Assembly (NCBI GenBank): GCA_030632745.1
Contig: DAOVUE010000088.1
Location: 1-6,688 of the forward strand
DNA length: 6,688 bases
Direction of reading: 5' to 3'
Source of the DNA: Pseudomonadota bacterium
Lineage (GTDB): Bacteria; Pseudomonadota; Gammaproteobacteria; GRL18
Shown: piece after piece, positions 1 through 5,037 of the stretch
Layout of the letters: each line of letters begins with the position of its first letter
Numbering within the stretch: the first letter of the stretch is position 1
Notes under the pieces: model-generated
Told to the model about the DNA's origin: nothing
The model's input: the letters and a program-made list of their open reading frames with translations, nothing else
Database searches by the model: none
Translations under genes and position numbers: made by a program

Positions 1-736
1 CATCAACTTCATCCTGGCCGGACAATGTTTCAGTCTTATCTGCTAATCCCGGTACAACAGGCCCGTCTAAACTGCTTTTATCTTTCTTTTTTGTCTTGAT
101 GTCTAATTCTACTGCCGCATCAACACCCATGTGATCACTAGAGAGTTTAATCAGGTTAACCAGATTAGCTTCTACATCTTCAACCAGTTTAATGACTTTG
201 TAGATAATCTGTCCGGTAAGATCCTGATAGCTCTGAGCCATCAGCACTTCATTGAGGTGAGACATCAAATCCATACTATCCTTATTGGCAGTTTGCAGAA
301 AAACTTTAAGGGTTTTAATTAATTGACGAAATTCATCGACTTCCATTTGTTTTTTTGTAAATCGATCCCAGCTGGATAAAAACTCTTCTGTACCACTGGA
401 AATGTGCTCACATAAAGGAATTGCTTTCTCAATTTGCGTCATTGTGGTATCAGCAGCCTGCTGAGTCATATTAATCACATGATACAGACGTTCTCTTGCA
501 TCAGGGATATCACTTTCAGCAAGTTCATTGATACGGGAATCAGAGTGGAAGGTTTTAAAGGTTTCATGCAGGTCACGAGTCAGCTTGCCCAATTCAATAA
601 ACAGGTGCGTTTCTTTCATAGCGGCCAGTTCATCAAGAATTATTTTTACATCACTATCATTACCCGCTTCAGCACTAACAACTAAATCTTTTGCTCTTTT
701 GATAAAAGCTTCATCGACTACAATATCTTCAGACAT
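1..736 (-). CDS. cheZ: CheZ, CheY-P phosphatase (3' end cut by window edge)
   Basis: CheZ removes the phosphate from CheY-P and so ends the tumble or reversal signal at the flagellar motor; it is a cytoplasmic dimer. The frame starts at ATG 736-734 with AGGA at 742-745 and gives 245 residues (MSEDIVVDEAFIKRAKDL...) before running off the left edge. The long amphipathic helices of the four-helix bundle cover about residues 30-200. The active-site motif QDLTGQ lies at 171-176; D172 and Q176 correspond to the catalytic Asp and Gln (D143 and Q147 in E. coli). A hydrophilic Lys/Asp-rich linker follows (about 205-240). The last visible residues, SGQDEVD, match the approach to the C-terminal CheY-binding helix, so probably only about ten codons are missing. 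The gene lies 104 bp after cheY in the same orientation, consistent with co-transcription. Identity is secure. Confidence 0.95.
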   Translation of the reverse strand, partial: MSEDIVVDEAFIKRAKDLVVSAEAGNDSDVKIILDELAAMKETHLFIELGKLTRDLHETFKTFHSDSRINELAESDIPDARERLYHVINMTQQAADTTMTQIEKAIPLCEHISSGTEEFLSSWDRFTKKQMEVDEFRQLIKTLKVFLQTANKDSMDLMSHLNEVLMAQSYQDLTGQIIYKVIKLVEDVEANLVNLIKLSSDHMGVDAAVELDIKTKKKDKSSLDGPVVPGLADKTETLSGQDEVD

Positions 737-741
737 AAAAT

Positions 742-745
742 TCCT
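742..745 (-). promoter_or_regulatory. Ribosome binding site of cheZ
   Basis: AGGA read on the minus strand, five bases before ATG 736. It fixes the cheZ start and directly abuts the tandem repeats at 751-780. Confidence 0.6.
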
Positions 746-750
746 ATTTT

Positions 751-780
751 AATTGAATGAAATTGAATGAAATTGAATAA
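751..780. repeat. Three 10-bp tandem repeats before cheZ
   Basis: Three adjacent copies of aattgaatga on the plus strand: 751-760 and 761-770 are identical, and 771-780 differs only at position 9 (aattgaataa). They sit in the cheY-cheZ spacer immediately upstream of the cheZ ribosome binding site, so they would be in the 5' region of the cheZ coding segment of the transcript. The period is one helical turn. Function is unknown; replication slippage is the simplest origin. Confidence 0.9.
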
Positions 781-792
781 TTTTATTTGTGC

Positions 793-820
793 GATTCTGA
801 AAATTTAAATTTTTAGAATC
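793..820. repeat. 28-bp AT-rich inverted repeat between cheY and cheZ
   Basis: The two 14-base arms are complementary except for one pair (799/814). The outer arms are gattct and agaatc and the centre is AAATTTAAATTT-like. In the minus-strand transcript it could fold into a weak hairpin 20 bases after the cheY stop. No clean U-tract follows, so it does not look like a classical intrinsic terminator. It could be an RNA-processing or partial attenuation element, or a protein-binding palindrome. Structure is visible; function is inference. Confidence 0.6.
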
Positions 821-840
821 CGATATAGCCAATGTTCATG

Positions 841-1227
841 TTAACTTTCTATGCGTTCAAATATTTTATCAATTTTTTCTTTCAGGGTAGCTGCAGTAAA
901 AGGTTTAACAATATAACCATTAACGCCTGCCTGAGCGGCTTCAATAATTTGTTCTCTTTTTTGCTCTGCTGTCACCATCAGAACCGGCATAGTTGATAAA
1001 TTAGCATCCGCTCTGACATGTCTTAATAGATCAATACCCTGCATACCCGGCATATTCCAGTCCGTAACCAGGAAATCAATACCGCCGGCACTCAGTATAG
1101 GTATAGCAGTCAAGCCGTCATCTGCTTCCACCGTATTTCTAAAGCCAAGATCTCTGAGTAGATTTTTAATAATGCGACGCATTGTTGAAAAATCATCTAC
1201 GATCAATATTTTCATATCTTTGTTCAA
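841..1227 (-). CDS. cheY: CheY, chemotaxis response regulator
   Basis: Single-domain receiver protein. CheA phosphorylates it, after which it binds the FliM switch of the flagellar motor. The 128 residues match full-length CheY. Visible key residues are the acidic pair D11/D12 in VDDFSTMRR, phospho-acceptor D56 in [12 protein letters not shown]86 in MVTAE, Y105, and K108 in [12 protein letters not shown]. There is no output domain. The start is TTG at 1227-1225, chosen because GGAGG (1233-1237) lies five bases upstream and because Vibrio-type CheY proteins carry the similar sequence LNKNMKIL here. The ATG at 1215 (codon 5) is 17 bases from GGAGG and is the alternative. No in-frame ATG or GTG lies between the TTG and an upstream TAA at 1267-1269. 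A sigma-28 promoter precedes the gene and cheZ follows. Confidence 0.97.
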   Translation of the reverse strand: MNKDMKILIVDDFSTMRRIIKNLLRDLGFRNTVEADDGLTAIPILSAGGIDFLVTDWNMPGMQGIDLLRHVRADANLSTMPVLMVTAEQKREQIIEAAQAGVNGYIVKPFTAATLKEKIDKIFERIES

Positions 1228-1232
1228 ATCAA

Positions 1233-1237
1233 CCTCC
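1233..1237 (-). promoter_or_regulatory. Ribosome binding site that selects the TTG start of cheY
   Basis: GGAGG on the minus strand, five bases before TTG 1227. It is the strongest Shine-Dalgarno match I saw in the window and is paired with a weak start codon. It favours TTG 1227 over ATG 1215. Confidence 0.7.
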
Positions 1238-1252
1238 AGGCTGCAATAAAAG

Positions 1253-1277
1253 TTTTGAGTATAATTTTAACTCAAAA
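1253..1277 (-). promoter_or_regulatory. Hairpin in the cheY leader
   Basis: Perfect 8-base arms TTTTGAGT and ACTCAAAA enclose a 9-base loop (1261-1269). The element ends 15 bases before the GGAGG of cheY. It would be part of the 5' leader made from the promoter at 1341-1367. The stop codon of a possible 12-codon leader ORF lies in the loop. The arms are AT-rich, so stability is modest. A regulatory role is inference. Confidence 0.45.
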
Positions 1278-1305
1278 ATTTATCTAAAACAGGGTAACTG
1301 TTCAT
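1267..1305 (-). other. Possible 12-residue leader ORF upstream of cheY
   Basis: Reads ATG at 1305 to TAA at 1267 and encodes MNSYPVLDKFLS, with AGGA at 1310-1313 four bases upstream of the ATG. It is in the same frame as cheY, separated from the TTG start by the TAA and 13 further codons. Its last two sense codons fall in the 5' arm of the leader hairpin. It could be a leader peptide, a relic of a longer CheY N-terminus, or chance in AT-rich sequence. Translation is not shown by the sequence. Confidence 0.22.
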
Positions 1306-1340
1306 ATATTCCTATATTTTTCTATATTCCTCGTTCCTAA

Positions 1341-1367
1341 CTATCGGCCAGGCAAAAAAAAACTAAA
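1341..1367 (-). promoter_or_regulatory. Sigma-28 (FliA) promoter for cheY-cheZ
   Basis: On the minus strand TTTAGTTT (1367-1360), 11 bases, then GCCGATAG (1348-1341). Against the enteric sigma-28 consensus TAAAGTTT-N11-GCCGATAA, this matches 6 of 8 in the -35, has the exact spacer, and matches 7 of 8 in the -10. Transcription should start near 1334, giving a leader of roughly 107 bases to the cheY TTG. It lies in the 270-bp spacer between fliA and cheY, so FliA probably drives late chemotaxis genes directly downstream of its own gene. In the rest of the spacer up to the fliA stop (1368-1497) I see only A/T runs, no GC-rich terminator and no second promoter, so read-through from fliA is also possible. 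Confidence 0.75.
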
Positions 1368-1497
1368 ATTCATTTTAACTATAGAGGGATAAGGCTGGAT
1401 GAGAGAGACAGAACGGTAGTGAAACTTTTATCTAAAGGATTATGAATTGAGTTTTTGCAAAAAAAAGCAGTTAAAAGTTTTTTAAAATAAAGAACCT

Positions 1498-2226
1498 TCA
1501 ATTATTATATTGCGCCAGACGAGACTGCAGCCGAATAACAGCTTGAGAGTGAATCTGACTAACACGGGATTCACTAACACCAATAACAGCACCAATTTCT
1601 CTGAGGTTCAGTTCTTCATCATAATATAAGGCCATCACCATCTGTTCCCGCTTTGGTAAGAGTGCCACTGCATGTGCAATGATAGTCTTCATATTATCCT
1701 TTTGCACATGTTCAAGAACCTCTGTTTGAGGATTAGAAAGAGATTCAAGTATTGACTCATCACCTAAGCCAATTTCTTCAAAACTTAAAATTTTATGCCC
1801 ACTGGTATCCTGTAAAATACGATTATATTCATCCAGATCTATTTTTAGTGCAGCGGCAATTTCACAGTCTTTTGCATCACGCCCTTTTTCAGCTTCAATT
1901 TGCTGTACAACCTGTGCAACACGACGGCTATTACGATGCACAGAACGGGGAGTCCAGTCATTCTTACGCATTTCATCCAGCATAGCACCTCGAATTCTTA
2001 TACTGGAATAAGTTTCAAAACTGGCCCCTTGACGGGTATCATAATTTTTCGATGCTTCCAAAAGTCCAACCATTCCAGCCTGTATTAAATCATCCAGTTG
2101 AATATGCGCGGGTAAACGGCTTTTTAAATGATAAGCAATCCGTTTAACCATTGGTGCGTATTGAATAATCCTATCTTGTTTTTGACATTGATTATAAATA
2201 TCCGCTTTGTTCATTTGCAGGCTCAT
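1498..2226 (-). CDS. fliA: FliA, flagellar sigma-28 factor
   Basis: RNA polymerase sigma factor for late flagellar and chemotaxis promoters, normally held inactive by FlgM until the hook is complete. It has 242 residues (E. coli about 239). Region 2 covers about 20-95 and includes YAPMVKRIAYHLKSRLP, LDDLIQAGMVGLLEA and the -10-recognition part SFETYSSIRIRGAMLDEMR ending in DWTPRS. Region 3 covers about 96-155. Region 4 covers about 187-236, with helix-turn-helix LREIGAVIGVSESRVSQIHSQAV. Start ATG 2226 has GGGA at 2235-2238, eight bases upstream; a second ATG at codon 5 (2214) lacks a better site. flgM is not in the window. It lies 82 bp after flhG and 270 bp before cheY, and no promoter specific to fliA is evident, so transcription from the flhA-flhF-flhG segment is likely. 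Confidence 0.97.
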   Translation of the reverse strand: MSLQMNKADIYNQCQKQDRIIQYAPMVKRIAYHLKSRLPAHIQLDDLIQAGMVGLLEASKNYDTRQGASFETYSSIRIRGAMLDEMRKNDWTPRSVHRNSRRVAQVVQQIEAEKGRDAKDCEIAAALKIDLDEYNRILQDTSGHKILSFEEIGLGDESILESLSNPQTEVLEHVQKDNMKTIIAHAVALLPKREQMVMALYYDEELNLREIGAVIGVSESRVSQIHSQAVIRLQSRLAQYNN

Positions 2227-2234
2227 AACAGCAT

Positions 2235-2238
2235 TCCC
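2235..2238 (-). promoter_or_regulatory. Ribosome binding site of fliA
   Basis: GGGA on the minus strand, eight bases before ATG 2226; a modest match to the Shine-Dalgarno sequence. An ATG CTG TTA TGA string lies between it and the gene and overlaps the fliA start as ATGA, but it has no spacing for its own ribosome site. Confidence 0.45.
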
Positions 2239-2271
2239 GTATTTTTCAATTTTTCTTGCAACTGCTTTTAG

Positions 2272-2319
2272 CAGGTTTAATAAGAACCAGGTTTAATGAG
2301 AATCAGGTTTAATAAGAAC
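2272..2319. repeat. Three 16-bp tandem repeats across the flhG stop codon
   Basis: Copies at 2272-2287 and 2304-2319 are identical (caggtttaataagaac on the plus strand); the middle copy, 2288-2303, differs at two positions. A degenerate fourth unit (cagagttaatta...) begins at 2320, inside flhG. The stop codon of flhG (2309-2311) lies in the copy nearest the gene, so the array forms the last codons of flhG and much of the spacer to fliA. It looks like slippage expansion of the 3' end of flhG. A role in RNA stability or fliA expression is possible but not shown. Confidence 0.9.
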
Positions 2320-3172
2320 CAGAGTTAATTAATCTTTCAACAAAGAACTCAAGATGTCCACCCGGTCTTTTCGGCATCGGCCATTTATTTATTTTTTGTG
2401 CAGCAGATTTAAAGGCCTGTGCTGACGGACTCCTTGGAAAAGCCTGACTCACAGCGGTTTGTTTTTTAACCGACTTTCTTAAATAGGTATCAAATGGAAT
2501 GGCTCCCAGAAAATCCAGAGACACATCCAGGAAACGATCGGTCACTTTTAATATTTTGCCAAACAGCTGGCGGCCTTCTTTCATATCGTGTGCCATATTA
2601 GGCAAAATACGAAAACGATTAATACCCTGATCTTTGTTCAGCACTTTGATCAGTGCATAAGCATCTGTAATGGATGAAGGCTCATCACAAACCACTACGA
2701 TAACTTCCTGTGATGCACGGCAAAAACTGGTGACACTTTTATCAATACCTGCAGCGGTATCAATCAGTAAAATATCCAACTCATGTTCCAGCTCACTAAA
2801 GGCATTAATGATGCCTGCATTTTGAGCATCGCTTAAACTCGCCATATTAGCAACACCGGAAGCTGCCGGTATAATTTTTATTCCCCCGGGAGCATCAACA
2901 ATTACTTCTGATAAGTCATATTCGCCCGATAATACATGAGAAATATTTAATCTGGGATGTAAGCCGAGCAATACGTCAATATTAGCCAGGCCCAGATCAG
3001 CATCCATAATTATTACTTTTTTACCCGTTGCGGCAAGTGACATGGCGAGATTGACAGAAACATTGGTTTTACCCACTCCTCCTTTACCGCTGCTGACTGC
3101 AATTACTCTTATCGGGCGACTTTGAGTCATACGTCGTAAACCTTCTGCTTGATCATTAATGACAGGCTGCAT
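2309..3172 (-). CDS. flhG: FlhG/FleN, MinD-like ATPase controlling flagellar number
   Basis: ParA/MinD-family ATPase that limits flagellar number, stimulates the FlhF GTPase and, in some relatives (FleN), restrains the master regulator FleQ/FlrA; it cycles on and off the membrane. From start 3172 it has 287 residues. Visible: DQAEGLR at 7-13 (the N-terminal FlhF-activating motif), deviant Walker A KGGVGKT at 30-36, DADLGLAN at 57-64, Walker B/switch region IDTAAG at 137-142, CDEPSSITDAYALIK at 162-176, AFPRSPSA near 244-251, and the C-terminal GHLEFFVERLI at 272-282. This start has AGGA at 3182-3185, nine bases upstream, and matches the N-terminal length of Vibrio-type FlhG. The longer frame from ATG 3229 adds 19 residues, overlaps flhF by 14 bases and has a weaker ribosome site. 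The last residues, SGSY, come from a tandem repeat. Identity is secure; the start is likely, not certain. Confidence 0.94.
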   Translation of the reverse strand: MQPVINDQAEGLRRMTQSRPIRVIAVSSGKGGVGKTNVSVNLAMSLAATGKKVIIMDADLGLANIDVLLGLHPRLNISHVLSGEYDLSEVIVDAPGGIKIIPAASGVANMASLSDAQNAGIINAFSELEHELDILLIDTAAGIDKSVTSFCRASQEVIVVVCDEPSSITDAYALIKVLNKDQGINRFRILPNMAHDMKEGRQLFGKILKVTDRFLDVSLDFLGAIPFDTYLRKSVKKQTAVSQAFPRSPSAQAFKSAAQKINKWPMPKRPGGHLEFFVERLINSGSY

Positions 3173-3181
3173 CAATTGGTA

Positions 3182-3185
3182 TCCT
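3182..3185 (-). promoter_or_regulatory. Ribosome binding site favouring flhG start 3172
   Basis: AGGA on the minus strand, nine bases before ATG 3172. For the alternative start at 3229 the nearest purine-rich stretch (AGGTAGTGG, inside the end of flhF) is farther away than ideal. Confidence 0.5.
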
Positions 3186-3215
3186 ATACTATTCTTGTAT
3201 TCAGTAAAATGACTA

Positions 3216-4931
3216 TCAGGCAAATGCATGTGCTAAACCACTACCTGAATAAGACATAGCAAGTTCATCACTGTTAATGTGTAGCGGATGCTCACGCGCC
3301 ATTCCTAATGCTTGTTTAAGAAGAGCTGTAGAATTAGCCGGATGCAGATCTTCAGGAACCTTCTGCCCGTCACTAATATAGTTAAGCTGCAGTCGATTCT
3401 CAATAAGAACTGAGATAATACCACCAATTGATGTTGATTCATCTACTTTAGAAGCAATACATCCATCTAATTCACTGGCCTTAAATGCTTTAATGATTTC
3501 ATCCATAGCTAAACTCTGAGATGCAGCAGACAAAACCGCTAATATTTTCATTTTATTATGACTCTGACGTAACATGCTTAATTGTTGTGCCAGGCGTAAA
3601 TCCCTATGACTCATACCTGCAGTATCAATTAAAATAAGCTGTTTATCATCCAGACGACTGAGAACCTGTTTTAGTTCTGTTCCGTCATCAGCGACATAAA
3701 CGGGTACGCCAAGAATTCGACCATAGGTTTTTAGCTGTTCATGAGCACCCACCCGATAACTGTCTGTGGTCACCAGAGCAAGATTTTTAGCACCGTATTT
3801 TAGTGTGTAGCGGGCAGCCATTTTAGCAATGTTGGTCGTTTTACCCACTCCTGTTGGACCCACTAAAGCAATAATACCGCCTTCATCGATCAGCTCATAA
3901 TCAATCATAGGTATATTACGTGAAATGAGATTCAGTAAAGCACGCCAGCTGTCTTCTAAAGAGTCACACACTTTGAGCTTTTTAACCAGCTTCTCACTCA
4001 AAGAGGATTTTATACCCAAACGATACAAACGAGACAGTAATTCTGCATGATGTGGATGACGGCGGGCAAAATCACCCCAGGCCAGACCCGATAACTGATT
4101 TTCTAAAATGCCGCGCATTGATTTAATTTCTTCTTTCATAGAAATCATAGCCGGATCTTCTACCCATGCAATTTTTTTCTTACCGGTCTGACTTTCTTTT
4201 CCTATTCGTTGTCCTATTTGTTTTCCTGCCTGAGTTTTTCCAGTCTGAGCAGGTGCGTTTTTATCACTTGCATGTATGCCGTCAGAATAAAAATCATCCA
4301 TATCCCAGCATCTATTTTTCTGTCCATCGACATTTTTTCTTTGTGTTTGATCTCTGTCATCATTCACCGGTGATTCATAATCAAAAGGATAGATGTCCTC
4401 TTCTGTGTCATTATTGACATCAAACTCTGAAATATAGGGCTGCTTTCTATCCTTCAATGAGGGTTTTGAGTATACATTGTGTTTTGAGTGACTTGCTGAA
4501 GGCATATCAGCCTCTACTGTTGTTTGAACTATTTTCTGTTTCTTTGATTGTTTTAAGATAGCACTAAAGCTATTGGCTTGAGCTGATTGTTTCTGTGCAG
4601 ATGCAGGTGTCGGTTTATGCTGATGACTAAAACTGATAATATCATCTTCAATAGCATCTTCTAATTTATGGGCTGCTTTTTGTTTTTTAACTTTAGAAAA
4701 AACAGTTTTTTTCTTCTGCCGTAAAGGCCTGCTCTCAGGAGCCGTTTTAACTTTAGGACTTGTATCAAATGAACGCTGCACAGCCTCTTCATCATAATCA
4801 ATAGCGGCCACCAATTCGATACCACCCTCTACTTTATTATTAGAAAGAATGACAGCATCAGCACCCAATTCTTCTTTTACCTGACGAATGGCTTCACGCA
4901 TTTCTGAAGCAAAAAAACGTTTGATTTTCAT
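3216..4931 (-). CDS. flhF: FlhF, SRP-family GTPase for flagellar placement
   Basis: Membrane-associated GTPase related to Ffh and FtsY. It marks the cell pole for flagellar assembly and partners FlhG. It has 571 residues from ATG 4931; AAGG at 4941-4944 is nine bases upstream and the start MKIKRFFASEMREAIRQVKEELG is canonical. The frame is open to a TTG at 4940, which abuts the AAGG and is unlikely to be used. Domain order: B domain at about 1-50; a charged, low-complexity linker at about 55-255; N domain at about 260-345; G domain after that. Motifs: GPTGVGKTT at 358-366, TTDSYRVGAHEQL at 388-400, IDTAGM at 435-440, SKVDES at 494-499 (the G4 position, usually TKxD), and VPEDLHPA near 525-532. 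The length exceeds B. subtilis FlhF (366) and P. aeruginosa FlhF (about 430), mostly through the linker. It lies 106 bp after flhA and just before flhG. Confidence 0.96.
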   Translation of the reverse strand: MKIKRFFASEMREAIRQVKEELGADAVILSNNKVEGGIELVAAIDYDEEAVQRSFDTSPKVKTAPESRPLRQKKKTVFSKVKKQKAAHKLEDAIEDDIISFSHQHKPTPASAQKQSAQANSFSAILKQSKKQKIVQTTVEADMPSASHSKHNVYSKPSLKDRKQPYISEFDVNNDTEEDIYPFDYESPVNDDRDQTQRKNVDGQKNRCWDMDDFYSDGIHASDKNAPAQTGKTQAGKQIGQRIGKESQTGKKKIAWVEDPAMISMKEEIKSMRGILENQLSGLAWGDFARRHPHHAELLSRLYRLGIKSSLSEKLVKKLKVCDSLEDSWRALLNLISRNIPMIDYELIDEGGIIALVGPTGVGKTTNIAKMAARYTLKYGAKNLALVTTDSYRVGAHEQLKTYGRILGVPVYVADDGTELKQVLSRLDDKQLILIDTAGMSHRDLRLAQQLSMLRQSHNKMKILAVLSAASQSLAMDEIIKAFKASELDGCIASKVDESTSIGGIISVLIENRLQLNYISDGQKVPEDLHPANSTALLKQALGMAREHPLHINSDELAMSYSGSGLAHAFA

Positions 4932-4940
4932 GATAAACAA

Positions 4941-4944
4941 CCTT
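4941..4944 (-). promoter_or_regulatory. Ribosome binding site fixing the flhF start at 4931
   Basis: AAGG on the minus strand, nine bases before ATG 4931 and with zero spacing to the in-frame TTG at 4940. It supports the shorter, canonical MKIKRFF start. Confidence 0.55.
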
Positions 4945-4978
4945 ATATTTTACATTTTTATATTGGGCTAAAGACTTT

Positions 4979-5011
4979 CTACCCGCTTTTTACCCGATTT
5001 CTACCCGCTTT
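4979..5011. repeat. Three 11-bp tandem repeats between flhA and flhF
   Basis: Adjacent units ctacccgcttt (4979-4989), ttacccgattt (4990-5000) and ctacccgcttt (5001-5011): the outer two are identical and the middle differs at two positions. In the transcript they read as three copies of CGGGTA in an A-rich background, 27-59 bases after the flhA stop. The first bases after that stop (ACCCG, 5037-5033) are complementary to the CGGGT in each copy, though only over five bases. The remainder of the spacer (4945-4978) is plain AT-rich DNA with no promoter I would defend. Confidence 0.88.
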
Positions 5012-5037
5012 AGCTTTCTTTCCTGCGTTTTCCGGGT

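Noticed and set aside
131..752. Plus-strand open frames at 131-322, 434-685 and 528-752
   Set aside because: They lie opposite cheZ, whose minus-strand frame has the QDLTGQ catalytic motif; the plus-strand translations show no recognisable domain.
813..839. Eight-codon ATG-to-TAA frame just after the cheY stop (minus strand)
   Set aside because: No proper ribosome site and a length expected by chance; its end falls in the AT-rich palindrome.
1420..1435. Second sigma-28-like -35 (TAAAAGTTT on the minus strand) in the fliA-cheY spacer
   Set aside because: No GCCGATAA-like -10 at 11 bases downstream.
1440..1497. Possible terminator after fliA
   Set aside because: There are A/T runs and a TTTTTGCAAAAA palindrome but no GC-rich stem followed by a U-tract on the transcribed strand.
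1752..2088. Plus-strand open frames at 1752-1985 and 1900-2088
   Set aside because: Antisense shadows of fliA regions 2-3; no family features.
2223..2234. Three-codon ORF (ATG CTG TTA TGA) overlapping the fliA start
   Set aside because: The purine-rich GGGA abuts its ATG with no spacing, so initiation there is unlikely; probably chance.
4166..4417. Plus-strand open frame with Phe/Leu-rich translation
   Set aside because: Complement of the Lys/Asp/Gln-rich FlhF linker; the hydrophobic look is a by-product of that composition.
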